This document shows, piece by piece, positions 1-7,599 of a DNA stretch of 64,000 nucleotides. Within the stretch, counting starts at the first letter, position 1, and the number at the start of each line of letters is the position of its first letter. Position numbers and translations under genes: made by a program. The stretch comes from Paenibacillus timonensis (GTDB lineage Bacteria; Bacillota; Bacilli; Paenibacillales; Paenibacillaceae), in the NCBI RefSeq assembly GCF_009725205.1, contig NZ_WNZY01000011.1, positions 97,449-161,448 of the forward strand, in the 5' to 3' direction. Below the pieces are notes generated by a model. The model saw nothing but the letters and a program-made list of their open reading frames with translations, ran no database searches and was not told the DNA's origin.

Positions 1-570
1 TTCTCGTCGATGACAGGATATTTGTTTGTCCGATTCAAATGGAAGGTGAACGCATTCATTTTCTTTGTGATGTTAGCTTCACTCACGCTTCCATTTCAGG
101 TGCTTATGATTCCGCTGGTCATGCTGTACGGAAATATGGACCTGTTAGATTCGAAAGTGACCTTATTGTTTATGTATTTGGGATTTGGCGTACCGTTTGG
201 CGTGTTCACGTTCCACGGTTTCATCAAAGGCGTTCCCTTTGAATTAGAGGAATCCGCATTTATTGAAGGGAGCTCCCGGCTGCGGACGTTCTTCCAAATC
301 GTATTGCCTTTGCTGAAGCCCGTATTCGTCACGTTGATCGTCCTGGACATCCTGTGGATCTGGAACGACTACCTGCTTCCCAGCTTGGTCCTGCTATCTC
401 CGGCGCACCGGACATTGCCGCTCTCCACGTTCAACTTCTTCTCTTCTTATTCCGTGGACTTTGCGCCGCTGATGGCCGGATTGATCATGACCGTCATCCC
501 GGTATTGGTGCTTTACCTGTTCCTTCAGAAGCAGATCATTAAGGGGATTACAGAAGGGGCCTTGAAATAG
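1..570 (+). CDS. Carbohydrate ABC transporter permease, MalG type (5' end outside the window)
   Basis: C-terminal part of an inner-membrane permease of a CUT1 sugar importer. The frame is open from base 1, so the gene starts upstream; 189 codons are visible. Several hydrophobic membrane segments are present, and the cytoplasmic EAA loop reads ELEESAFIEGSSRLRTFFQI followed by VLPLLKP, the site that docks the ATPase. The end (QKQIIKGITEGALK) is typical of MalG-family proteins. It is followed after 76 bp by a LacI regulator and then a sucrose-type phosphorylase operon, so it most likely imports the sugar used there. A small inverted repeat (GGGATT/AATCCC, 571-585) follows the stop but has no T-run. 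No ATPase gene is seen. Confidence 0.93.
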   Translation, partial: FSSMTGYLFVRFKWKVNAFIFFVMLASLTLPFQVLMIPLVMLYGNMDLLDSKVTLLFMYLGFGVPFGVFTFHGFIKGVPFELEESAFIEGSSRLRTFFQIVLPLLKPVFVTLIVLDILWIWNDYLLPSLVLLSPAHRTLPLSTFNFFSSYSVDFAPLMAGLIMTVIPVLVLYLFLQKQIIKGITEGALK

Positions 571-646
571 GGGATTGGCAATCCCTGGCTGAAAAAACGG
601 AATAAACCGGGTATAATTGTTAATAAAAACGGCAAGGTGGGATTTC

Positions 647-1636
647 ATGCCCAGAATAGAGGATGTTGCGGAAAGAGCGGGGGTTTCCGTAACCACGGTC
701 TCCCGTGTACTAAATAATCGGGGATATATCAGCGAGAAGACGCGAGATAAAGTACATCAGGTGATGAAAGAGTTAAACTATCAGCCCAATGAGATGGCTC
801 GCGCTTTGTTTCGCAGGAAATCGAATATGATCGGGTTGATTATTCCGGCGGTTTCCCATCCTTTTTTCAGCGAATTGGCTTATTACCTAGAGTATTATGC
901 CGATCAGAAAGGGTATAAGCTGCTGCTCTGCAACTCGAATCGAAATATTGCCAAAGAGCGAAAATATATCGAAATGCTAAAGAAAAATCAGGTAGACGCC
1001 ATTATCATGGGCAGCTCGGTGTTGGATATTAAGCATTATTTGAATTTGAATTTGCCTATCGTTTCTTTTGACCGCACGGTGGCTGAAGATATTCCGTTCG
1101 TCACTTCCGATAATTTCCTCGGAGGGAAGCTCGCCGCCAAGTTGTTCATCGACAAGGGCTGCCACCATCCCGTCTACATTTATCGCGGCATCGGCGGACC
1201 GCATCATGGGGCCTTATTAGCCAATGCGAGAGCGCAAGGGTATGATGAGGAATTAGCCGCCGCCGGCCTAAATCCGATTCATCTGCAACTGGAAATTACG
1301 GACGACGATCAGCCTAGTAATCCGAGCGAGGTGGTTCGTTTCTTGAGCGAACATCCGCAAGTTGACGGGATTTTTGCCAGCAGCGACGTCATCGCGGCCG
1401 AGGCGATTCAAGCTTGCCGTCAATTAAATAAGAACATTCCTAATGACATGAAAATCATCGGCTACGATGATGTTAAAGTGGCTACGTTGGTTTCGCCGCA
1501 GCTAACCACCATCCGGCAACCGATCCGTGAGATGGGCGAACGTACCATCGAGTTGATCGTCAAGCAATTGGAAGGGGAGGAAGTGCCCAAAGTAAATTCG
1601 TTCTCGGTCCATTTGATTGAACGGGAGACGACTTGA
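647..1636 (+). CDS. LacI-family transcriptional regulator
   Basis: 329-residue sugar-responsive DNA-binding regulator. The N-terminus (MPRIEDVAERAGVSVTTVSR) is the LacI helix-turn-helix, followed by the hinge helix (NEMARALFRRKS) and a periplasmic-binding-protein-like effector domain to the C-terminus. I chose ATG 647 because it is preceded by AAGGTGGGA at 635-642 and begins the conserved domain; an in-frame TTG at 617 would add ten unrelated residues. A -10-like TATAAT lies at 612-617. The gene sits between a sugar permease and an operon for sucrose-type phosphorolysis, so it probably controls one or both. A hairpin terminator follows it, so the downstream hydrolase operon probably has its own promoter. 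The effector is not known. Confidence 0.93.
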   Translation: MPRIEDVAERAGVSVTTVSRVLNNRGYISEKTRDKVHQVMKELNYQPNEMARALFRRKSNMIGLIIPAVSHPFFSELAYYLEYYADQKGYKLLLCNSNRNIAKERKYIEMLKKNQVDAIIMGSSVLDIKHYLNLNLPIVSFDRTVAEDIPFVTSDNFLGGKLAAKLFIDKGCHHPVYIYRGIGGPHHGALLANARAQGYDEELAAAGLNPIHLQLEITDDDQPSNPSEVVRFLSEHPQVDGIFASSDVIAAEAIQACRQLNKNIPNDMKIIGYDDVKVATLVSPQLTTIRQPIREMGERTIELIVKQLEGEEVPKVNSFSVHLIERETT

Positions 1637-1680
1637 TTAGGCGGGGCATGATCTTCTGCAAGAAGTTAACATTCAAGATG

Positions 1681-1711
1681 AAGCCGCCCATTGCGATAGC
1701 GGCTTTTATTT
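1681..1711 (+). terminator. Rho-independent terminator after lacI-type gene
   Basis: Stem AAGCCGC (1681-1687) with GCGGCTT (1699-1705), 11-base loop, then TTTATTT. It lies between the LacI stop and the serine hydrolase start at 1765, and inside a spurious 5' extension of the hydrolase frame, which supports the later start. Confidence 0.75.
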
Positions 1712-1764
1712 CATCCGATGTGTCAACCGGTTATCATATTATCTGCACAGGAAAGGAAACTCCT

Positions 1765-3240
1765 ATGACAGTCACGAATTCATTACCGCGAAGTATTCCG
1801 GAACGCTACGGCGTATCTTCCTCAGCGATCTTGTCTTTCCTAGAGGAGATCGAGCAGCGAAAGCTGGAACTTCACGGATTCATGTTATTGCGGCACGGCC
1901 ATGTTCTGGCCGAAGGATGGTGGAAACCGTATCATCCGGAGATTCCCCATGCCGTCTACTCGCTGACCAAGAGCTTTACTTCGCTCGCGGCGGGGTTTGC
2001 CGTCCAAGAGGGCAGACTCTCTTTAGATCAACGGGTTCTTGCGTATTTTCCGGAGATGGATCACGGCGCGATTCGCGAAAATATTAGAGATATGAGCATT
2101 CGGCATTTATTGACGATGACAACGGGGCATGAGACCGACACGGCTCGATTTGGAGCTACCCCGGACTTCCTGCAGCATATCACGGAGGCACGAGTGGGCG
2201 ACCGAAGCGACCGCGACTATGTAAGAGGGTTCATGGAGCATCCCGTTACCAAGGCTCCCGGTACTCATTTCCTATACAACAGCGGAGCAAGCCATGTGTT
2301 GGGAGCGATCGTGGAGCGGGTTACGGGAAGCCGTCTGGTTGACTATTTACAACCTCGCCTGTTTGTGCCTTTAGGGATCGACCGGCTGTCATGGGAGGAA
2401 GCGCCTCACGGCGAAAATACAGGGGGATGGGGTCTCAAGCTATGCACCGAGGACATCGCCAAGTTCGGCCAACTTCTTCTGAACAAGGGCGAATGGAACG
2501 GGCAGAGGCTGATCGCTTCCGAATGGATCGAACAAGCCGGCTCGCGCCAGGCCGATAACAGGCCGATTGCGAACCCGGAAGGGCAGCCGATCAATGTCGA
2601 CTGGATCCAGGGCTATGGATACCAGTTCTGGAGATGCCGCCATAACGCCTATCGGGGAGATGGGGCATTTGGCCAGTATTGCATCGTCCTGCCCGATCAG
2701 GACGCCGTCATCGCGATAAATGGCGGCTTACCGAATATGCAGGGGGTGATGGACGCCATCTGGCGGCATTTACTGCCTTCTATGAATGAACCTTGCCTGG
2801 CATCAGATTCGATCGCAAATGACCGTCTCGCTAGCAAACTGAACTCGCTGGAGCTTGGAGAACAAGGCGGCTTGGAGAGTTTGCCTTGGGATCCCCCCCA
2901 GAAGCGTTATTCGATCCAAAGCAATGAACAAGGTGTGCAGCGGATCGGATTGACGTTTACGGAGAATCGCTGCGTCTTCCAATGGAGGGATCATCGAGGG
3001 GAGCATCAGTTGATCGCCGGCATCGGGGAATGGCATGTTAATCACCGGGGAGGCGATAAAGCAGCGGTTCGAGGCGTGTGGTTGGATCGCAGCCGATTTG
3101 AAATTTATGTCTACCCTCCCGATTCCCCGCATTACGACCGGCTAGCTTTTCAATTCCAAGGGAACGGCGTAAGCCTGCAGCATGAGCATTTAAGCTTTAT
3201 CCCTTTGAAACACGAATTTAGCGGCGTTGAGGAGAAATGA
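1765..3240 (+). CDS. Serine hydrolase of the beta-lactamase / EstB esterase family
   Basis: 491-residue cytoplasmic serine hydrolase with the class C beta-lactamase fold. The nucleophile motif SLTK is at residues 66-69 and the second-motif tyrosine is Tyr171 in FLYNSG. The catalytic domain covers roughly residues 15-380, followed by a C-terminal domain of about 100 residues of beta-strand character. There is no signal peptide, so it is not a periplasm-facing penicillin-binding protein. The start ATG 1765 has GGAAAGGA at 1750-1757; the frame extends upstream to a TTG at 1633 but that part crosses a terminator. It lies 3 bp before an HSL-type esterase and in one operon with a sugar kinase and a phosphorylase. 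This suggests an esterase or amidase acting on a substituted sugar, but the substrate cannot be read from sequence. Confidence 0.85.
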   Translation: MTVTNSLPRSIPERYGVSSSAILSFLEEIEQRKLELHGFMLLRHGHVLAEGWWKPYHPEIPHAVYSLTKSFTSLAAGFAVQEGRLSLDQRVLAYFPEMDHGAIRENIRDMSIRHLLTMTTGHETDTARFGATPDFLQHITEARVGDRSDRDYVRGFMEHPVTKAPGTHFLYNSGASHVLGAIVERVTGSRLVDYLQPRLFVPLGIDRLSWEEAPHGENTGGWGLKLCTEDIAKFGQLLLNKGEWNGQRLIASEWIEQAGSRQADNRPIANPEGQPINVDWIQGYGYQFWRCRHNAYRGDGAFGQYCIVLPDQDAVIAINGGLPNMQGVMDAIWRHLLPSMNEPCLASDSIANDRLASKLNSLELGEQGGLESLPWDPPQKRYSIQSNEQGVQRIGLTFTENRCVFQWRDHRGEHQLIAGIGEWHVNHRGGDKAAVRGVWLDRSRFEIYVYPPDSPHYDRLAFQFQGNGVSLQHEHLSFIPLKHEFSGVEEK

Positions 3241-3243
3241 GAG

Positions 3244-4182
3244 ATGAAGATGAACTTTATAGATAGAGTAGCTCCAGAGTTGAAGCAGGGGTTAACGTTG
3301 AATCCGCCCTTTCGATTGCCGGAAGACCTGGCGAAGGCTCGGATGATTCCTCCGAACGATGCGCCTCGATCCCAACACGTACGGATCCTAGATCGTCAAA
3401 TTCCAGGTGCGGATGGGCAATCCATGTTATTGCGGGTATACGAGCCGGCGGAGCAAGGCGAGGAAGCCCTCCCCGCCTTGCTGTGGCTGCACGGCGGGGG
3501 TTATGTGCTTGGCGATCCTGGCGTGGATGATGGAATCTGCCAAAGTTTCGTGGAAGCCGCGGGCTGCATCGTCTTCTCACCGGATTACCGCCTGGCTCCG
3601 GAGCATCCGTTTCCGGCGGGAATTGAAGACGGATATGCTGCGCTAGTCTGGATCGCCGGGAATGCGGCCGAGCTTGGCATTGACGTTCAGCGAATCGCCA
3701 TCGGCGGGCCAAGCGCCGGAGGAGGGTTGACGGCAGCGTTAGCACTCTTGGCACGCGATCGCAGCGGTCCTGCGATCTGTTTTCAAATGCCGCTTTACCC
3801 GATGATCGATGACCGTAACGTCACCCCGTCCAGCTATGAGATCACCTATCCGGCCGTGTGGAATCGAGCGAATAATCAGGCCGCTTGGAAGATGTATCTA
3901 GGCGAGCATGCAAACGGGGAGATCTCTCCTTATGCCGCGCCAAGCCGGGCTCAGAGCCTGGCGGGTCTCCCTCCGACTTATACCTGTGTCGGCCAGTTGG
4001 ACCCGTTCCGGGACGAGACGCTGGATTATGTGAAACATCTGGCCCAGGACGGCGTTGACGTGGAATTCCAGCTGTATCCGGGAGGTTACCACGCTTTTGA
4101 GCATTCGGTGCCCGAAGCGGAAGTAAGCAAGCGCGCCAAGGACGGTTACCTAAATGCTCTGGCAAGGGCTTTCCGGCGCTAA
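3244..4182 (+). CDS. Alpha/beta hydrolase of the hormone-sensitive lipase (HSL) family
   Basis: 312-residue cytoplasmic carboxylesterase. The HSL oxyanion motif HGGG is at residues 83-86, the nucleophile is Ser157 in GPSAGG, and the probable acid and base are Asp253 (QLDPFRDE) and His283 (GGYHAFEH). All four elements of the catalytic machinery are present. The start ATG 3244 follows the stop of the preceding hydrolase by 3 bp and uses GAGGAG just upstream, indicating translational coupling. HSL esterases usually cleave short acyl esters. Together with two other hydrolases in the same operon it may remove acyl groups from an imported sugar; this role is inferred from context only. Confidence 0.9.
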   Translation: MKMNFIDRVAPELKQGLTLNPPFRLPEDLAKARMIPPNDAPRSQHVRILDRQIPGADGQSMLLRVYEPAEQGEEALPALLWLHGGGYVLGDPGVDDGICQSFVEAAGCIVFSPDYRLAPEHPFPAGIEDGYAALVWIAGNAAELGIDVQRIAIGGPSAGGGLTAALALLARDRSGPAICFQMPLYPMIDDRNVTPSSYEITYPAVWNRANNQAAWKMYLGEHANGEISPYAAPSRAQSLAGLPPTYTCVGQLDPFRDETLDYVKHLAQDGVDVEFQLYPGGYHAFEHSVPEAEVSKRAKDGYLNALARAFRR

Positions 4183-4206
4183 CACGGAACTCAGGGAGGA
4201 ACTAGC

Positions 4207-5163
4207 ATGATACATCTTGAAGATAGATTCACGTTTGAAGCTGCGCCCAATGATCTCTTGACCATCGGCGAACTGCTTGTGGACATGATAGCCAATGAAT
4301 ACGGAGAGGAAGCCCGGGGAGACGGATATACACGGTTTCCCGGCGGTTCTCCCTCGAACATCGCGATGAATGCCAGCAAGCTGGGAATTCGCTCCCGGGT
4401 TGTCTCCGCCGTTGGAAAAGATGGCCTGGGTACGTATTTGACCCAGCGCTTGGAAGCCGCCGGCATGAATACGGATGGAATTCAGCGAGTGGATGCGGCG
4501 ACCAGCCTGGTCGTGCTGACGAAGAGTCAAGCTTCGCCGATCCCGATCTTCTATCGGGATGCTGATTATCGCCTAACTTATGATGCAAAGTTGGGGCAAG
4601 CCCTGGAACAATCCAAAGCGGTTCATTTCTCGTGTTGGCCGATCTCACGGGAGCCCTCTCGGCGCGTCATCGAGCGAGTGATGGAGGAGGCCCGGAAGCG
4701 GGGGTTGTTGATCGGTTTCGACCCCAACTATCACCGGATGATATGGCAGCCTGGCGAAGACGGTGTGGAATACGTGAAATCGATCATCCCTAAAGTAGAT
4801 ATCGTGAAGCCTTCAGAGGATGACGCGGAGCGGTTGTTCGGTATGGCGGATCCGTTTAAGCAGATCGACCGATTCTTAGAGTTGGGTGCTAAGCTGGTTA
4901 TTATGACGCTCGGGAAACAAGGGGCGATCGTATCGAATGGCAATGAGACGGTCAGCTTCTCGACACTCGCTACTGAGGTTGTAGATACAACGGGAGCCGG
5001 GGATGCGTTCTGGTCCGGATTTTATGCCGCCTTGCTTCAGAATTTCACCGTCAGGGAATCGTTGAATTTAGGTTTTGCCGTGAGTGCTTACAAATTGAAA
5101 CACTTAGGTGCTGTGGTCGACTTGCCGAAGCTTGAAGTCATTAAAGCTCAGTTTGGATTATAG
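4207..5163 (+). CDS. PfkB-family carbohydrate kinase (fructokinase-like)
   Basis: 318-residue ATP-dependent sugar kinase of the ribokinase/PfkB family. The N-terminal signature (GGSPSNIAMNASKLG) binds sugar, and DTTGAGDAFWSGF near residue 265 contains the catalytic aspartate and the anion hole. The start ATG 4207 has GGGAGG about 8 bp upstream. It lies between an esterase and a sucrose-type phosphorylase. The simple reading is a fructokinase that phosphorylates the fructose released from sucrose. Because the next enzyme may prefer sucrose 6F-phosphate, this kinase could instead phosphorylate the disaccharide; sequence alone does not decide. Confidence 0.88.
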   Translation: MIHLEDRFTFEAAPNDLLTIGELLVDMIANEYGEEARGDGYTRFPGGSPSNIAMNASKLGIRSRVVSAVGKDGLGTYLTQRLEAAGMNTDGIQRVDAATSLVVLTKSQASPIPIFYRDADYRLTYDAKLGQALEQSKAVHFSCWPISREPSRRVIERVMEEARKRGLLIGFDPNYHRMIWQPGEDGVEYVKSIIPKVDIVKPSEDDAERLFGMADPFKQIDRFLELGAKLVIMTLGKQGAIVSNGNETVSFSTLATEVVDTTGAGDAFWSGFYAALLQNFTVRESLNLGFAVSAYKLKHLGAVVDLPKLEVIKAQFGL

Positions 5164-5176
5164 GAGGACTTAAAGC

Positions 5177-6640
5177 ATGTCGCTGAAAAATAAAGTTCAA
5201 TTGATCACCTATCCCGATTCCATGGGTGGGAACCTCCGGACGTTAAGCGAAATGCTGACGAAGCATTTCTCCGATATCTTTGCGGGCGGCGTTCATATCC
5301 TGCCCCCTTTCCCCTCCTCCGGAGATCGCGGTTTTGCGCCGCTGACGTATCTGGAGATTGAACCCGGCTTCGGAACGTGGGAGGACATTCGAGCAATCGG
5401 GGAGAAGTTCGATGTCTTGGTCGATTTGATGGTGAATCATATTTCCAAGCAATCGCCCTATTTTCAGGACTTTCTGGTGAAGGGCCGGTCGTCCGAGTAT
5501 GCCGATTTATTTCTTACGCTGGATAAAGTGTGGGAGAATGGGGAGCCGCTTCAGGAGGATATCGACAAAATGTTTCTCCGCCGCCCTTTGCCTTACTCGA
5601 CCTTTGAAGCCGGCGGCAAACAGGAACGAGTGTGGACCACATTTGGCAAGACGGACCCGTCGGAGCAAATCGATTTGGACATTCGTTCACCGCAGACACG
5701 TCAGCTCCTACGCGCCTTCTTTGAGAATTTCAAGCAGCAGAACGTCAAGATCGTTAGACTGGACGCGGTTGGATATGTCATTAAAAAGCTGGGAACCAGC
5801 TGTTTCTTCGTAGAGCCGGACATCTACGAGTTTCTCGACGAGATCAAAGCGTTGGCGGATTCGCTCGACATCGAGCTGTTGCCGGAAGTTCATGCGCATT
5901 ACTCGACGCAATTCAAACTGGCGGAGCGCGGCTTCTGGATTTACGATTTCATCTTGCCTTATCGTATTCTTGAAGCGCTTCTTACGAAGAATGCCGCAGA
6001 GCTTACCCATTATTTGAACATTCGGCCGCATAAGCAATTTACCATGCTGGATTGCCATGACGGGATCCCGGTCAAGCCGGACCTGGATGAACTGATCGAC
6101 ACCAAATCAGCGCGAAACCTCGTGGAGATCTGTGTGCAAAGAGGCGCGAATCTCAGTCTGATCCTGTCCGACGAGCATAAGGCGGAGGATGGTTTTGACG
6201 TTCACCAGATCCGTTGTACTTACTATAGCGCGCTAGGGGAAGACGATGATGCCTATCTTGCCGCGAGAGCGATTCAATTTTTCACTCCCGGAATTCCTCA
6301 GGTCTATTATACGGGATTGTTTGCGGGTGCGAACGACATGGACCGCGTGAGTGAGACGGGGGAAGGTAGGGAGATTAACCGTCATAATTATACCGTAGAG
6401 GAGATGGACCTGGCGTTGGGGGAAGAAGCTGTACAGCGGCTGCTGCAGTTGATTCGTTTCCGCAACATCTATCCGGCGTTTGACGGAGAGTTCCAGGTGC
6501 CGGGATCAACGGACAATGAAATTCGCATGTGCTGGAGCCAGGAAAACAAGAGCTGTTTGCTTATCGTAGATTTGAATACGAACCAATCGGTGATCGAATA
6601 CATCGACGAGCACGGTCTATTGACCGAATATCGGATTTGA
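5177..6640 (+). CDS. gtfA: GH13_18 phosphorylase: sucrose or sucrose 6F-phosphate phosphorylase
   Basis: 487-residue cytoplasmic retaining glycoside phosphorylase that splits an alpha-glucoside with phosphate to give glucose 1-phosphate. The start MSLKNKVQLITYPDSMGG is typical of GtfA. Catalytic residues are the nucleophile Asp196 (RLDAVGY), acid/base Glu237 (LLPEVHAHY) and Asp295 after His294 (LDCHDG). In the acceptor-site loop, where classical sucrose phosphorylases have DLYQ, this protein has DVHQ with His343, and Arg135-Arg136 precede PLPY. As I recall, an Arg/His pair at these sites marks enzymes that prefer sucrose 6F-phosphate. Family assignment is firm; the exact substrate is not. It is preceded by a kinase (13 bp gap) and followed by an esterase. 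Confidence 0.9.
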   Translation: MSLKNKVQLITYPDSMGGNLRTLSEMLTKHFSDIFAGGVHILPPFPSSGDRGFAPLTYLEIEPGFGTWEDIRAIGEKFDVLVDLMVNHISKQSPYFQDFLVKGRSSEYADLFLTLDKVWENGEPLQEDIDKMFLRRPLPYSTFEAGGKQERVWTTFGKTDPSEQIDLDIRSPQTRQLLRAFFENFKQQNVKIVRLDAVGYVIKKLGTSCFFVEPDIYEFLDEIKALADSLDIELLPEVHAHYSTQFKLAERGFWIYDFILPYRILEALLTKNAAELTHYLNIRPHKQFTMLDCHDGIPVKPDLDELIDTKSARNLVEICVQRGANLSLILSDEHKAEDGFDVHQIRCTYYSALGEDDDAYLAARAIQFFTPGIPQVYYTGLFAGANDMDRVSETGEGREINRHNYTVEEMDLALGEEAVQRLLQLIRFRNIYPAFDGEFQVPGSTDNEIRMCWSQENKSCLLIVDLNTNQSVIEYIDEHGLLTEYRI

Positions 6641-6672
6641 TTTCTTCAAAAAAAACAAGGAGGAATAACAAC

Positions 6673-7482
6673 ATGGCCATGTTACAGATCCAATTTTTCT
6701 CGCGATCGTTGAGAAGGGAAGTCGCACTCAGCGCACTGGTTCCCTTGGACACGCCGCCGATTCCGGGTCAACCCGTGGAGGAGGCCAAGCCCTTAAAGGC
6801 GTTGTATCTGTTGCACGGGTATTCCGGAAATCATACGGATTGGATCCATTTCTCCCGAATCCGGGAACTGTCCGATAAGTACAAAATCGCCGTATTTATG
6901 CCTTCGGGGGAAAACCATTTCTACCTTGACGATGAGGACAAGAGTCAGCTATACGGGGAATTCCTTGGGAGGGAACTGATTCAATTCACACGCCTAATGT
7001 TCCCGTTATCCGCAGACCGGAAGGATACGTTTATCGGAGGACTTTCCATGGGCGGGTACGGAGCGATTCGGAACGGTCTGAAATATGCCGACCAGTTTGG
7101 CCGGATCATCGCGCTTTCCTCCGCGCTCATTCCGTACACCATCGCCGGGTTGTCCCCGGGCTATCAGGATGCCATCGCTGACTATAATTACTACAAGCGC
7201 GTTTTCGGGGACCTGAATCAGCTTCTCGGAAGCGACAAGGATCCGGAAGCGCTAGCTAAGCAATTGAAGGAACAAGGCGCGCATATTCCGGAGATTTACA
7301 TGGCATGCGGGAACGAGGACTTTTTGCTTGACGTAAACCGGCGGTTCCATGATTATTTAACTCAAGAGGAAATTCCTCATCGCTATAAGGAAAGCGCTGG
7401 GACGCATGACTGGAATTTCTGGAATGAGTATATCGGCCCGGCCATAGAGTGGGCTGTCACCGATCCAGATTCGGTCACCTAA
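6673..7482 (+). CDS. Esterase of the esterase D / tributyrin esterase family
   Basis: 269-residue alpha/beta hydrolase. It shows LLHGYSGN at residues 47-53, nucleophile Ser125 in GGLSMGGYGA and a C-terminal histidine in AGTHDWNFW. The family includes S-formylglutathione hydrolase, tributyrin esterase and acetyl-xylan esterase types that cleave short acyl esters. No signal peptide is present. The start ATG 6673 has AAGGAGG about 10 bp upstream; the open frame extends back into gtfA but without a ribosome site. It closes an operon of five genes that holds three different ester or amide hydrolases beside a sugar kinase and a phosphorylase. Confidence 0.88.
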   Translation: MAMLQIQFFSRSLRREVALSALVPLDTPPIPGQPVEEAKPLKALYLLHGYSGNHTDWIHFSRIRELSDKYKIAVFMPSGENHFYLDDEDKSQLYGEFLGRELIQFTRLMFPLSADRKDTFIGGLSMGGYGAIRNGLKYADQFGRIIALSSALIPYTIAGLSPGYQDAIADYNYYKRVFGDLNQLLGSDKDPEALAKQLKEQGAHIPEIYMACGNEDFLLDVNRRFHDYLTQEEIPHRYKESAGTHDWNFWNEYIGPAIEWAVTDPDSVT

Positions 7483-7500
7483 AATCGTCTTCTGCTTCAT

Positions 7501-7556
7501 ATGCCCCTGAAGAGAGCTGCGGCCTGTCGGCCGGTTTGCTTCCTCTTCGGGGGCAT
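7501..7556 (+). terminator. Long hairpin after the phosphorylase operon (possible terminator)
   Basis: ATGCCCCTGAAGAG (7501-7514) pairs with CTCTTCGGGGGCAT (7543-7556) with one G-T pair, and a nested CGGCC/GGCCG stem is inside. There is no proper T-run, so it may be a weak terminator or a 3' stabilising structure. Confidence 0.45.
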
Positions 7557-7599
7557 CCCTTATTCGAACCATCGCCCAGATAAAGGAAGAGGATGCTTG

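Noticed and set aside
571..585. GGGATT-GGC-AATCCC as terminator of the first permease gene
   Set aside because: Only six base pairs with a three-base loop and no T-run after it.
1633..1764. Upstream extension of the serine hydrolase to TTG 1633, which could resemble a signal peptide
   Set aside because: The segment spans the lacI terminator, lacks a ribosome site, and contains residues unlike the family start.
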